DNA of 64,000 nt, from NCBI GenBank assembly GCA_023957215.1, contig JAMLHH010000014.1, forward strand, positions 17,989 through 81,988, read 5' to 3'. This document shows, piece by piece, positions 26,918 through 39,933 of the stretch. Each line of letters starts with the position of its first letter. Within the stretch, counting starts at the first letter, position 1. The position numbers and the translations under genes were made by a program. The DNA is from Chitinophagales bacterium (GTDB taxonomy: Bacteria > Bacteroidota > Bacteroidia > Chitinophagales > JADIYW01). A model generated the notes under the pieces. It was not told where the DNA came from. It made no database searches and worked only from the letters and a program-made list of their open reading frames with translations.

Positions 26918-28888
26918 TTAGATATTGAGTTGTATATGATAATGAAACGCTTCTCCTTTGTAATTATTTAGTAATTCTCCTTTGATTTGACGACTTAGCA
27001 GTGTAATAATTCTCATACCCACACTACCTAAAACAGGTGAATATATATCTTGTTGCGCCGGCTCATCAGTAGAGACACCATTGTCAAAATATTCTAAAGA
27101 AAGTTGATGTTCATCTACTAATTTAGCGTTGAAATGTATCACCAAGGGTGTATGATTGGTTTTCGCATGTTTCACACTATTGATCATCCATTCATTTAGC
27201 AACATGGCTATGGGCATTCCCAAAAATACTTCGATTCTGATATTTTCATCTATTCTCGTTATAATTTCCAAGTATCTCTCGTTTGTAAATTGTTGCTCAA
27301 AGTGAGAAATAAAATTTGAAAGGTAATCATTGAGATGGATTTTACCCGGATTTTTATGGTATAACTGTTCGTGTAAAGAAGCTATACTTTCTATCCTTTG
27401 CCGGGCGGCACTCAAATGTTTTTGAGTTTCTTCATTGTTACTACTATGTTCTTGAATATTTAAAAGACTATACACCATAAACAGGTTATTTTTGATTCGA
27501 TGGTGCATTTCCTTGTTCAAGAGTTTATTTCGGTCAATTTCTTTATCTAATTCATTGTTTAATTGAGTGAGTTTCAAACTGTTTTTTTGATGTGTTTTAC
27601 TCTGATAGTACAACATGATTCCAATGATACTCAATAAAATCAGTCCTATACTCAAGAGCCAGTTTTCTCTTTTCTGTGCAGTCATTTTTGCCTCTACGAC
27701 AGCCATTTCTTTTAGATTAGACATCTTGATAGAGTCTTCTTTGATAGAAAACTCATAGTTCATTTTTAACTGCTCTATTTCATTTTTACTCTCATCGTTA
27801 AAAATACTGTCTCTATATATAGTGGCTTTTTGATAATTAGTCAGGGCAGATTTATAATCACCATTGAGGCTATCTGTGATAGATAAATTTTGATAGATAG
27901 CGACTAAAAGATTTTTCAGTTTTAAGTCTTGGGCGATTTGTAAAGATACATTCAAATGTTTTTTTGCTTCGGGTATATTGTTTTGTAAGTAATATATCTT
28001 CCCGATATTATTTTCCACCTCCGATATTCCTTTTCGGTCTTTAAATTTCTTTTTTAATTGTAAAGCTTTTTGGTAATCATCCATTGCTTTCTGATAGTTG
28101 CCAAGATTTTTATATACAATTCCTAAACTATTGTAAAAATATCCCAATCCATAGCTATTGTCCAGACTTTCAAAAATATGAATTGCTTTCTGATGAAACT
28201 CTATGGCTTTTTCATACTTAGCCTGATTGTTATAAATCAGTGCCAGATTGTTATAAGTAATTGCCAAATTTTCTATATCGTTGGTTTTCTCCTGAATATT
28301 TATTGCTTTTTGGTAATAAGATACAGCCTCTTTTAATCGGTTGAGTGCAGCACTGACCATTCCGATATCGCGATAATCTTGTGAAATTTCGATAGAGTCT
28401 TTTTGGGCAATATTTATTTTCAGTGCTTTTAAAAATGCATCCAATGATTTGGGATAAAGACTAAGTTGAAAATAGACGATTCCTAAATTAGAATAGATCT
28501 TACTTTGCTCCTTTTCTTTGTGTATTTCTTGATAAATTTTCAGGGCATTGAGATTGTATTGGATGGCTTCTTCATATCGGGACTGCATTAAAAAAACATT
28601 GGCAATATTACAAGAAGCCTTCGCTGTTCCAAATTGATAATGAGCCTTTTTTGCTAACGAAAGAGCCTTTTGTCCATATACCAAAGAAGTATCATATTCC
28701 TCCTCGTCAAAATATCTTCTACTGAGTTGATTCCAAATATTTGCTTTAGCAGAATCGGATTTTATGTTATGAAGAATAGCTTTGAGACTGTCTATTTCAC
28801 TTTGGAAAGCAGACACTCTATCATTTGTAGTCAATAGTAAGATAAATACAAAAATCCGGCAACTATATTTTAAAACGCTTTTACCCAT
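26918..28888 (-). CDS. TPR-containing sensor histidine kinase, HisKA_2 type
   Basis: The 656-residue protein has a signal peptide (about residues 10-27), a periplasmic array of about eight TPR repeats (residues 45-370) such as KYEKAIEFHQKAIHIFESLD, a short coil, a single transmembrane helix (about 410-428) and a cytosolic kinase. The phosphorylated His is at 462 or 463 in KEMHHRIKNNLFMVYSLLN, the HisKA_2 pattern. The ATPase half has NEWMINSVKHAKT (N box) and YFDNGVS (G1). Kinases of this type usually pair with LytTR regulators, as here. The TPR signal may be a protein partner. A minus-strand TACCTTTG at 28918-28925 is a plausible -7 box, and the direct repeats of the divergent promoter lie just beyond it. 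Confidence 0.9.
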   Translation of the reverse strand: MGKSVLKYSCRIFVFILLLTTNDRVSAFQSEIDSLKAILHNIKSDSAKANIWNQLSRRYFDEEEYDTSLVYGQKALSLAKKAHYQFGTAKASCNIANVFLMQSRYEEAIQYNLNALKIYQEIHKEKEQSKIYSNLGIVYFQLSLYPKSLDAFLKALKINIAQKDSIEISQDYRDIGMVSAALNRLKEAVSYYQKAINIQEKTNDIENLAITYNNLALIYNNQAKYEKAIEFHQKAIHIFESLDNSYGLGYFYNSLGIVYKNLGNYQKAMDDYQKALQLKKKFKDRKGISEVENNIGKIYYLQNNIPEAKKHLNVSLQIAQDLKLKNLLVAIYQNLSITDSLNGDYKSALTNYQKATIYRDSIFNDESKNEIEQLKMNYEFSIKEDSIKMSNLKEMAVVEAKMTAQKRENWLLSIGLILLSIIGIMLYYQSKTHQKNSLKLTQLNNELDKEIDRNKLLNKEMHHRIKNNLFMVYSLLNIQEHSSNNEETQKHLSAARQRIESIASLHEQLYHKNPGKIHLNDYLSNFISHFEQQFTNERYLEIITRIDENIRIEVFLGMPIAMLLNEWMINSVKHAKTNHTPLVIHFNAKLVDEHQLSLEYFDNGVSTDEPAQQDIYSPVLGSVGMRIITLLSRQIKGELLNNYKGEAFHYHIQLNI

Positions 28889-28917
28889 CGGGGAGAGTGT
28901 TTAATTGGTTTTTGAAA

Positions 28918-28925
28918 CAAAGGTA
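28918..28925 (-). promoter_or_regulatory. Possible -7 box of the kinase-regulator operon
   Basis: CAAAGGTA on the plus strand reads TACCTTTG on the minus strand, a match to TAnnTTTG 30 bases upstream of the kinase start codon. No -33 TTTG was seen at the usual distance. The direct repeats at 28953-28984 lie about 30-65 bases upstream of it, so they could also control this operon. Confidence 0.4.
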
Positions 28926-28943
28926 AATATTAAAAGTAGTGTA

Positions 28944-28993
28944 TATCAGTTTTTCGCACTCAAAAAACCCCTACTTCAAACTCATTTTTTTGA
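28944..28993 (+). promoter_or_regulatory. Direct-repeat operator shared by the two giant proteins, copy 1
   Basis: The 50-base block contains TTCGCACTCA (28953-28962) and TTCAAACTCA (28975-28984), 22 bases apart. The second repeat ends five bases before a TTTG box. A near-identical block stands before the second giant gene at 39885-39933 (21-base spacing). Two direct repeats about two helix turns apart are what LytTR proteins bind, and the LytTR gene is adjacent. The bases do not match the general LytTR consensus well, so the assignment rests on arrangement and context. Confidence 0.6.
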
Positions 28994-29020
28994 TTGAAGC
29001 CTGTATAGTAGATATTTTTG
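28989..29020 (+). promoter_or_regulatory. Promoter of giant gene 1 (-33 TTTG, -7 TAnnTTTG)
   Basis: TTTG at 28989-28992 is followed after 20 bases by TATTTTTG at 29013-29020, the Bacteroidota spacing. Transcription would start near 29027, about 60 bases before the ATG. The direct repeats lie immediately upstream, at a position suited to activation. Confidence 0.55.
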
Positions 29021-29089
29021 AATTTGTTATCCTAAAAAACTAACAATCAATTATATACCTATTTATATAACAACATTAAAATAAATAAT

Positions 29090-32000
29090 ATGAAAAAGTT
29101 TCGACTCTCTATTATTCTTACCATTGTCCTAAAACTCAGTATCAATTTAACTTATGCTGTTGATTTATATGTTGATGCAAGTATCAGCACAAGTGGAAAC
29201 GGGTTGTCTTGGACAACTGCATTTAAAACTTTAACCGAAGCTATAAATTTGGCAAATCAGACAGGAACTTATAACAATATTTATGTAGCCAAAGGAACTT
29301 ATTATCCGACCGGTCAACAAAACGGGACAGATAGAGATGCTACATTTTTTATAAACATTTGCGATTTAAAATTATTGGGTGGATATCCCAATGGCGGAGG
29401 TGTTAGAAACATAAAAGATAATCCTACCATTTTAAGTGGAGATATTGGAGCATTGGGAAATATGAATGACAACAGCTACCATATCATGGTCATTCCGTGT
29501 AATGCTTTTAATGAAAATTCTGTTGTAGTAGATGGTTTTATATTCCAGTATGGAAATGCCAATGGAAGTGGTTCTAACAAGTTTGGTATAAATGGCCTAA
29601 GTGTGCAAAGAAACAGAGCCGGAGCAATAGCCATTTGGGACAATTATTCCGCAAATGGAGGAGTCAATATAAGAAATTGTATTTCAAATAATCGCTTCTG
29701 ATGCCGATGCTGCCGTGTTTATGAATAATGCCGGAGCAAGCTTTTCAATTGTCTCTTTCATGGAAATAAGGCGGCTTATGGTGGGGCTTTGCTCAGTTAT
29801 AAAGATGACTTTCACCCTCTTACCGTTTTAAATTTTTGTACATTCTCCGGTAATAATGCTACAAGTGCGGGCGGCGCATTGAGATTTTCAGGGATTGATC
29901 CACCGGTAATCAGTAATTGTATAATTTACGGCAATAATTCCGGAATTTCAAATAACAATGTCAGCAATCCCAATGCTAATTATTCTAATTCATTAATACA
30001 AGGTATTACATCTACCGCTAACGGGAATATAAATGGTAATACCGACCCGCTTTTTACAAATCCTATCAATTACAGTCAAGCACCCACTATAAGCGGTAAT
30101 TATCGTTTGTCTATATTCAGCCCCTGTTTTGACAAAGGAAATATCAACGATATACCCAATGATTTAGCAGACGATATTATCACCGATTTGGACGGAAATG
30201 CGAGAGTGATGGGATGTGTTCCCGACTTAGGAGCTTATGAAATCAGAGCTGACCAAAACTATTATGTAGATGGTGTCAATGGCAATGATGTCAGTTCCGG
30301 TTTTACTTGGAATACAGCCTTTAGAACTATGTCGAGAGCCATTCAAGAAGTCAATCAAAATTGCTATCCTTATAATTTTAATATTTATGTAGCTAAAGGA
30401 GTTTATTATCCTACCGGTCAACAAAATAGTACAGATAAGGATGCCACGTTTTTAATCAAAAGAGGTGGCGTTAAGATTTACGGAGGTTATCCAAATGGCG
30501 GAGGCACAAGAAATCTAAAAACAAATGCAACTATTTTCAGTGGAGATATCGGTTCGGTCAATTATTCTTCCGATAATAGCTACCACATCATGGTCTTTGC
30601 CGGAATTGACTTACCGCAAGACAATATTCTCATAGACGGAATCCAATTTCAAGGTGGAAATGCAAGTGGCTCAGGGAATTTTACTTATAACAATTTTGCC
30701 CTACCCAGAAATCAAGGAGCGGCAGTTTATATAAAATCAACTAATATCGGCAACAGGCTTCAATTTAATAATTGTGAATTTTCAGGTAATCAAGCCGGTA
30801 ATAACGGTGGAGCTTTTTATATCGAAAACGCCAATCCTCTTTTCAGCAATTGTATAGGGATAGGGAATTATTCACCGGTCGGTTCTTTTGCAAGTATGTC
30901 GGGTGCAGCACCTAAGTTTATAAACTGTACGCTGTCAGGTAACAAAGGAAGCGGAGGTATCCTAAAAATGACTAACTCCAATCCGACTACTTTCAACTCT
31001 ATTATTTGGGGGAATGAATCAAATTTTGATTCAGACTTTATTTCTACAAATACAATTCAATATTCCTTAGTGGAAGGGCTTGATATTTTAAACAACAATC
31101 ATAATCTGAGCTCAAGACCTTATTTCTACAATTCGGTAGCTTATGAAAATGCACCAATTTCAGGAGGAAATTATCGTTTGCAGCCATGTAGTCCTGCAAT
31201 TGATGCAGGGCTGAATAATTTTATCCCGAATAATATTTCTACCGATATATTGGGCAATCAGAGAATTACCAATAGCAAGACAGATATGGGTGCTTATGAA
31301 TGGAATGGGAACTATCCGACACCAAGATACTATGTAAAACAAGGAGGAACGGGAACAGGAAGCTCTTGGGATGATGCAATAGGAGATTTGCAAGAAGCCA
31401 TCAATAAAGCTTGTGGTGAAACAGATATTTGGGTAGCAGCAGGTACCTATAAGCCACAAAGACGTTCATATAACTTAGATGAAGTAGATATATCTTCGGA
31501 TCAATTTCAGAATGCATTTGTCTTAAAACCTGATGTGAAGATTTATGGAGGTTTCCCGAATAACGGAAATCCGAATATGAACAATAGAAATTGGCAAAAT
31601 AATCCTACAATCTTATCCGGAGATGCGGGTATAGAAGGGAATCAAAATGACAATGTAGCTCATGTGGTTATCTCATCAGGAAATATAGGTACAGCTGAGT
31701 TGAACGGATTTACAATCAGAGACGGCATGGCATATTCTGCTACAGGTATCTATGTGACTGTTAACAGTAATACTATTGAAGGGCGGTTTGGCGGAGGAAT
31801 GTATATCACAAATTCTTCTCCGAGAATAGTCAATTGTACAATTATCAATAATACAGCAAGTAATATCGGAAGCGGAGTTTTTATAACGAATAGTTCTCCG
31901 ACTTTTGAAAATTGTCAGATAAAAAACAATACGTCCTATTCAAATGGTGGTGGAATCTATTCTTCAAATTCAAATCCCACCATCAACAATTCAATTATCA

Positions 32001-35000
32001 GTGGAAATACAACCGTCAACGCCGGCTCGATAGGAGGAGGAATCTTCTCTGAAGGCAATTCAAATATTATCATTCGTAACAGTCTGATTTATAGCAACTC
32101 TTCAAAATCTTACGGTGGAGGAATTAGTTCTTATGCCGCCAACACCCAATTGACCAATGTAACAATTTCGGGAAATACGGCATCTTATGGTTATAATGAA
32201 ATGTATATTGGTCTTGGTGGAAATCATGTCATTAAGAACTCTATCATTTGGGGAAATGGAACAATTACTTCCGGGTTTACTACTGTAAAAAATAGTCTAA
32301 TCCAAGGATATAGCGATACAAACAATGGCAATCTTTCCGGTGATACAGATCCTCTTTTTGCAGACAGGGCTAACGGAATATTTACGCTTTTACCTTGCTC
32401 ACCGGCTATCAATGCAGGAAGTACAGATACAGTAGGATTAGGACTTTCTTCATTAGACTTAAATTCAAAACCAAGAATATTCGGCAATAGGATAGATATG
32501 GGTGCTTACGAATTTCAAAATCAAATCTTTGTCAATTCAAACGGTATAATATATGTGGATAGTGCCAATACTTGTAGCAACGGAGATGGCAGCAGTTGGA
32601 AGAATGCTTTAAAATCTTTTAATCGGGCTTTGCAAATTGCTGACAGTATCAATAATCAGTCCAATAGCTCTTTTCATGTTAATCAAATATGGGTGGCTAA
32701 AGGTACTTTTCAGCCGTCATCCGGTCAATCTTTTACAATGATAAAAGATGTAAAAATCTACGGTGGTTTTGCAGGGAATGAAACTACTCTAAATCAGAGA
32801 GATTTGAGTTTGGGTAATACTTCTATCCTAAAAGGCAATGATAATAGTGTCATCAGAAACAACAACAACGGTTTGTCGGCTACTGCTATATTGGACGGCT
32901 TTACCTTAGTTGAAGGTAAAACAACTTTGGGAGGGGGAGGAGTCTATAATTATAATGTATCACCAACTTTCTCAAATTGTTTCTTTTACAACAATTTTGC
33001 CACCATACAAGGTGGTGGTATGGATAACGAATCGTCCTCCAACCCAAACATCATCAATTGTATTTTTGAACAAAATATTTCACAAGGTAATGGTGGTGCG
33101 ATTTTTAATTATCTGAACTCTTCCCCTAAGATTCGTCAATGTAAATTTATTAATAACAAGGCTCAAAACGGAGGGGCTATCGGCAATAACAACAATGCCG
33201 CTCCTCAAATTGTGAACAGTATTTTTACACAAAACACAGCCACTGGTTCAGGTGGTGCCATCAATAACAATAATAATTCTTTGGCTGTCAAAATCACCAA
33301 CAGTCTTTTGATGAAAAATAAAGCAAATATAGGTGCTACTATCAATAGCGAAAATACTTTATCTAATCTTATCCTAAACTGTACCATCGTGAAAGACAGT
33401 GCAAATCAGGGAGGTATATTGACTAATGGAATTTCAACTATTATCAATACTGTCATTTGGGGCAATAGTAACAGCCCTTATGGTGGTGGAATCAATATAA
33501 TCAATAGTGTTGTCCAAGGACAACCTAATGCTATCGATCCGCATTTTGCGGATTTCACCAATGATGACTTTAGAATAGGCAATGGTTGTTCGCCACTTAT
33601 CAATGCAGGAACATTAACAGATACAGTGGGATTGGGCTTACTCAATTTTGACTTAGACGGCAATCCGAGGGTTTATAACTCCATGATAGATATAGGAGCT
33701 TATGAATACCAAGCAGATTTTGGACCTTGCGTAAATTCACAAGGAATCATTTATGTGGATAGTGCTTCCGTTTGTACAGATTGTGACGGTTCAAGCTGGG
33801 CAAAAGCATTCAGCAGTTTTGCAGAAGCCATTCAGGTAGCCGGAGATATGAATGCAAATGCGTTTTTACCTTCTGACTCCGTGAAGCAAATATGGGTGGC
33901 TAGAGGTATATATCAGCCATCCGATGGCGAGTCTTTCACAATGCTTGCCAATGTGAAAATTTATGGCGGTTTTGCCGGAACGGAAACTGATTTGAGTCAA
34001 AGGGATTTGAATGCAGGACATACCTCTGTCCTGAAAGGAAATGGAAACAGGGTAATCATGAATAAGGACAACGGCTTGAGTTTGTCAACCCTGTTAGATG
34101 GTTTTACGATTACCGGTAGTGGCACTTTATATTCTATCAAGGGAGCAGGTATATATAATGAAAATGTTTCCATGTCGCTATCTAACTGTATTATTCAAAA
34201 CAATTTGACTGATAACGAAGGAGGGGGAATTTATGCCGCAGGAAGTACAGTTGTCCTAACGGACTGCCGGATTTTGTCAAATTATGCAGAAAATGACGGC
34301 GGTGCAGTGAGGTTGATAAACAATAGTCGGTTTATATTAAAAAATTGCATTGTAAAGAGCAATTCTTCAGGTATAAATTCAGGCGTAGCCGGAATCTCGG
34401 TTTATCAATCGCAAATTCAACTCATTAATAGTCTTGTGATTAAAAATTCAGGACTTTATCATGCAAATGGTTTGTATGCATCTAATTCTGATGTGCAGTT
34501 AATAAATACCACTATGGCAGGGAATTATTTTAATGATATAGCCATTTATGATGGAACTACTGTCATACAGAATTCTATCATTGGTGCTAGTTACGGTATT
34601 TACAATGGCCCATTAACGGTAGAAAACAGTTTGATACAGGGCAGTAATATTACCGGAGATGGCAATCTGTCCGGTACAACCGATCCTCTTTTTACTGATC
34701 CGAATAATAACGATTACACACTTCAACCCTGCTCTCCTGCTGTCAATGCAGGGGGTAGCGATACTACCGGATTAAATATTCCTTTAAAAGACCTGATAAA
34801 TAATTCTCGGATTTCCGGCAGCAAGATAGATATGGGAGCTTATGAATTTCAATTTCCCAAAAATTATCATCTCGATATAAATGGTGTGTTATATGTAAAT
34901 AATGCCATTAGTTGTGTTAATGGCATTGACGGTTCAAGTTGGAATACGGCACTGAATTCCTTTGCTCAGGCACTGCGTGTGGCAGACAGCATCAATACCC

Positions 35001-38000
35001 ATACAGCGGATGAATCTGAACAAGTCAAACAAATCTGGGTTGCCAAAGGCACCTATCAGCCTGTACAAAATAGCTCCTTTACCATGATTAAAAACGTAAA
35101 AATTTACGGCGGCTTTGCGGGTACTGAAACCTCTTTAAGCCAAAGAGATTTGAATGCAGGAAATATTTCAATTTTAAAAGGGAACGGAAACAGTGTCATT
35201 CGAAATGATGATAACGGATTAAATTCTTTAGCTCTTTTAGATGGCTTCACTGTTTCAGACGGGAGCAGCTCTAAGGGTGGAGGGGTTTATAATAACAACA
35301 GTTCGCCTTCCTTTGCAAATTGTATTTTTAAAAATAATCAGGCTACCGTACAAGGTGGTGGTATGCACAATGAATTTAGTGCCTCACCCATCATTACAAA
35401 TTGCCTTTTTCAAAACAACTCTGCCGGTACGGGAGGTGGTGGCGTGTTTAATTATTACAACGCTTCACCCAAAATTTCACAATCCAGGTTTATTAGCAAT
35501 ACCTCCACTAATGGCGGTGGTTTGGCTACCAATACCAATGCCAATCCGGTGATAACCAATTGCGAATTCAAATGGAATGTGGCCACCGGAACAGGCGGAG
35601 CCATCAACAACAATTCTTCTGATGGTGTCAAAATCATCAATTGCCTGATCATTAGAAATAGATCGAACGATAACGGTGGTGGTATTAACAACGTAACTTC
35701 ATCTCCGCTCATTGTAAATTGTACCTTTTCTCAGGATACATCTGCGGTCAGTGGCGGAGCTATCAATAACAGCAATAGTTCGCCAACCATTGAGAACTGT
35801 ATTATTTCGGGAAACACAAGTGGCATAGCTAATACCGGAACATCCTCTCCTGTCATTACGTACAGTTTGGTTCAGGAAATGGCTGCTGATGCGACAAATC
35901 ATAATTTAGACGGAAGTTTATCGCCCTATTTCTTTAGTATTTCCAACGACAGTTATGGTCTATCCTCCTGTTCTCCCGCTATAAATGCCGGCAATCCGGA
36001 TACTTCAAATTTGAATTTACCGCTCTTAGATTTTGGACAAAATCCAAGAGTCTTTGATAATGTCATAGACTTAGGTGCTTTTGAATTTCAATCATCTATA
36101 AGTATCCATCCGACAAACGGAATATTATATGTCAATAAGAATAACCTTTGTTATAATAATACCGGTGCAAGTTGGACAAATGCATTTTCAGATTTTGATC
36201 AGGCATTACAAGCAACAGATTATATCAACTCCCATACATCCAATCCTTCCGATTCTGTCAAACAAATCTGGGTCGCCAAAGGTACTTACCAACCGTCTGC
36301 CGGTTCTTATTTCGTTATGATAAAAAATGTAAAGATTTACGGCGGTTTTGCAGGTAACGAATCTGATTTAAGCCAAAGAAATTTGAATGCAGGAAATATT
36401 TCGATTTTAAAAGGGAACGGAAACAGTGTCATTAAAAATGACAATAACGGTCTGAGCTCTACTGCTCTCTTGGATGGATTTACCATTCAGGATGGAAATA
36501 GCTCCAAAGGCGGAGGAGTCTATAATAACAACAGCTCGCCTTCCTTTGCAAATTGTATTTTTAAAAACAATCAGGCTACCGTTCAAGGCGGTGGTATGCA
36601 CAATGAATTTAATGCCTCACCTCTCATTACCAACTGTACGTTCCAAAACAACTCTGCCGGAACAGGAGGTGGTGGTGTATTTAATTATTACAATGCTTCA
36701 CCAAAAATTTCACAATCCAAATTTATTAGTAATACCTCCACCAATGGCGGAGGTTTGGCTACCAATACAAATGCCAATCCGGTGATAACCAATTGTGAAT
36801 TCAAATGGAATGTGGCCACAGGAACAGGCGGAGCCATCAACAACAATTCTTCTAATGGTGTCAAAATCATCAATTGCCTAATCATCAGAAATAAGGCAAT
36901 CGGTAATGGAGGTGGTGTTAACAACGCTTCTTCATCTTCATTCATTGCAAACTGTACCTTTTCTTTAGACAGTGCTGCTAATGGAGGAGCAATTTATAAC
37001 AACAATAGCAATCCGAATATTAAAAACTGTATTATCTCGGGAAATACAAGCGGCATGACCAATACAAATAATTCAAGCCCTGTTATCACTTACAGCTTGG
37101 TTCAGGGTATCAATGGAGATATGAATAATCACATTTTAGATGGAAGTATTGACCCCGGTTTTGTCAATATAAGCAACGATGATTATACCTTATTCGCTTG
37201 TTCACCACTTATCAATCAAGGTACTATTGATACTTCGGGATTAAATTTACCTGCAACCGATTTGAATCAACAACCCAGAATTTTTGAAAACAGGATTGAT
37301 ATGGGTGCTTATGAAACACAGTCTCCCCATCAATTAGTTTCGGAAGTCACTTCACAACCCATTCAGACGGATAATTGCCAAAATACAAATTTATCCATTA
37401 CCGCCAATAATGCGACTGCTTTTCAGTGGCAAATGAATGTCAATAATATATTTACGAATATTACCGACAATGCATTTTATTCAGGAACGACAAGTCCTGT
37501 TTTGAGTATTAAGGATACAACTCTTGCAGAAAATACTTATCGCTGTATCGTTATAGGTGATTGTCAAAATGATACTTCCTCAACTATTACTTATCATCAC
37601 TACCCAAAAATATACTTTGTAAAACCAAATGGCAGTGGTAATCAAAGTGGCAGTAGCTGGGAAAATGCAAGTAATGATTTACAATCCGTCATCAATAGTG
37701 CATGCCCGAATTCTCAGATTTGGGTTGCAGAAGGGGTCTATTATCCAACCCATCCTGCCGACAATCTTAATGTCGTTGATATTAACAATCGAAATAATTC
37801 TTTCATTTTAAAATCTGATGTAAAAATTTTCGGAGGTTTCCCTCATACCGGAAATCCCGGATTCAACGACAGAGATCAAAATCTTCATCCGAGCATTTTA
37901 TCGGGGGATATAGGTACTTTGAATAACCAAAGTGATAATGTATATCATGTCTTAATTTCAGCCGGAGATGTAGGAACAGCCGAGTTAAACGGTTTTACAG

Positions 38001-39817
38001 TTACACAAAGCAATGCTGACGGGAATGCTTCTATAGTCATTAACAACCTAAGCATTGACCGTGGCAGTGGCGCCGGAATACACTTAGTCAACTCTTCTCC
38101 TATCATAGCTAATTGCAGATTTATTCAAAATCAAGGAAAGTTCGGATCAGGTATTTTTATCAGTAATAGTCAACCCAATATTCAAAATTGTTTCTTTTAC
38201 GGAAATCATGCTTCAGTACATGGTGCAGGGATTTTTAGTTTTCTATCCTCCAATCCATCTATCAGCAACTGTGTATTCTTTGGAAATAGAGCAGATGATA
38301 AAGGAGCCGGTATGCTCAGCGATAACTCTACGGCAACTATCATAAATTGTACTTTTTCAGGCAATCAATCCATACAGGGAAATGGAGCAACGATTTATAA
38401 TGTTGCCTCGCCGACCGTCATCACCAATTGCATTATTTACGGAAATAGTGGTGGAATTTATAATGAAAGCAGCACCTCGTCTGTTTCTTATTCTGATATA
38501 CAGGAAGGTTATGAAGGTGTAGAAAATGTAGATACAGATCCTTCATTTTTAAATGCTCCTGCATATAGCACCGCTCCTTTTGCAGTGGGAGATTACCGAT
38601 TACAATCTTGTTCACCACTTATCAATCAAGGAGATAATTCCGCCATACCGCAAGAAACTGTAACAGACATCTCCGGCAATCCAAGGATACAAGATGGAAA
38701 GGTAGATATCGGAGCTTACGAAAACAAAGGCTACTCTTTACAAACTATTGCAAACACAACACTGACAGCCAATGACAATTGTCAAAACGCTGACAATTGG
38801 ACACACTTTTCAAAAAAAGATGATGAAAATAAAATCTTCATCTCCATCAATACTCTTGGTCAGGATTTAGGTCAAATCTCCGCTTCTACGACACTGAACG
38901 AGAACTACGGAAAATACGCCCAAACAATTTCCATGCCTTACGGTCAAATGAAAAACTTTTATCCTTTGAATAGAAGTTGGACAATACAGAGTCAAAATAC
39001 TTTTCTCCATCCCGTTGGTGTTAGATTCTATTTTAACAAAACCGACAGCGCGGATGTAGCCGCTTTAATCCCTATAGACAGTATGCAGCAATTTATTGTG
39101 TATAAAGTTGCCGGGACGGATGTATGGGATTCTACCGCTCAAAACTATACGGAATATCAATATGGAGCAGTGGCAGACTTGACACACTATACCTTCGGTA
39201 CTTTTCAAGGTCTAAAATATGTCGAGTTTCAAGTCAGTAGCTTCAGCACAGGTACGATGGCAATCAAGATGGATGATGCAACTCTTCCTTTAGATTTATT
39301 AAGTTTTACCGCATCGGTATCTGATGACAAAGTCCTCTTACAATGGCAGACTGTCAATGAAGTCAATGTCTCTCATTTTGAAATAGAAAGCAGTCCAGAT
39401 GCTGTCGTATGGAATAAAATAGCTCATCAAAATGCACTCAACGGTATAGACCAAAAATATACAGTATGGGATGAAAATCCCCGTCACGGAGTGAATTACT
39501 ACCGCTTAAAAATGATAGATTTAGACGGTAGTTTTAAATATAGCAAGATAGTATCTGTCAGTCTCAATGCTCAAAGCCAAATACAATATATCATCTATCC
39601 AAATCCCAATAAGGGTCTTTTCTATATTCAGACAATAGGGCTGATTGATGATTATACAAAAGCATTTTTATATGACAGTCAAGGGAGAATACTTTTTGAA
39701 AAGAGGTTGCAAGACAATATCGAGCAACTCAACATCCCGACACTTGTTAGCGGTATTTACTTTTTAAGAATTGAAAACAATTCTAATGTTACAGTCAAAA
39801 AAATAATCGTGAAATAG
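29090..39817 (+). CDS. Giant beta-helix T9SS-sorted secreted protein 1, 8 modules, with a local frame disturbance
   Basis: The protein would have about 3575 residues. It starts with a signal peptide (about 1-23) and contains eight modules of roughly 1.1-1.2 kb, each opening with a YV(D/K/N)...GSSW...A pattern, IWVAKGTYxP, VKIYGGFxG and LDGFTI, then right-handed beta-helix coils with repeated NC, NGGG and NSSP turns, and ending IDMGAYExQ. Between modules 7 and 8 an Ig-like domain lies at 37330-37605. The tail has a fibronectin-like part (LLSFTASVSDDKVLLQWQ) and a T9SS type A sorting domain (YPNPNKGLFYI...SGIYFLRI) in the last 75 residues. Frame is lost between about 29685 and 29740 by three apparent one-base losses, after which the same frame resumes, so 29090-29701 and 29789-39817 appear as two open pieces. 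Function is unknown: adhesin or surface layer is inferred from family and export. Confidence 0.85.
35020..35690 (+). repeat. Internal repeat unit A (modules 6 and 7)
   Basis: This part of module 6 matches 36253-36923 of module 7 at a constant offset of 1233 bases (411 codons). Long stretches are nearly identical, for example from 35300 to 35640, which includes GVYNNNSSPSFANCIFKNNQ. It shows that modules have been duplicated recently and in frame. End points are approximate. Confidence 0.8.
36223..39816 (+). repeat. Long direct repeat, copy 1 (3' end of giant gene 1)
   Basis: This 3.6-kb stretch recurs at 43645-47238 with a constant offset of 7422 bases and no gap. By eye about ten single-base differences fall in the first 0.6 kb, and none was found after about 36835. 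The identity ends at the stop codon (TAG here, TAA in copy 2), with only loose similarity beyond it. It covers most of module 7, the Ig-like domain, module 8 and the sorting tail. Confidence 0.93.
36253..36923 (+). repeat. Internal repeat unit B (modules 6 and 7)
   Basis: This is the partner of 35020-35690, shifted by exactly 1233 bases. It also forms the start of the long repeat shared with the second giant gene, so three close copies of this segment exist in the window. Confidence 0.8.
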
Positions 39818-39884
39818 AGATGAAATACTTATTTGTTTTTTGTTGAAGTATGGTTTATCATGAAGGTAAAGATGTAAGCAACAC

Positions 39885-39933
39885 TATCAGTTTTTCACAC
39901 TCAAAAAACCACTGTTCGCACTCATTTTTTTGA
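39885..39933 (+). promoter_or_regulatory. Direct-repeat operator, copy 2
   Basis: TTCACACTCA (39894-39903) and TTCGCACTCA (39915-39924) lie 21 bases apart. The block matches 28944-28993 base for base except for about six positions and one missing base, although the surrounding intergenic DNA is unrelated. This conservation supports a shared regulator of both giant genes. Confidence 0.6.

Noticed and set aside
26130..28888. Idea that the kinase and LytTR regulator form the PorY partner of PorX
   Set aside because: The kinase is of the HisKA_2 TPR type and is cotranscribed with its own LytTR regulator, so a link with PorX has no support in the sequence.
35455..36945. Antisense frames of about 85 codons within the giant genes, repeated at 44110-44367
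   Set aside because: They copy the module repeat and are made of low-complexity Pro/Leu text; they are mirror effects of Asn/Gly-rich codons.
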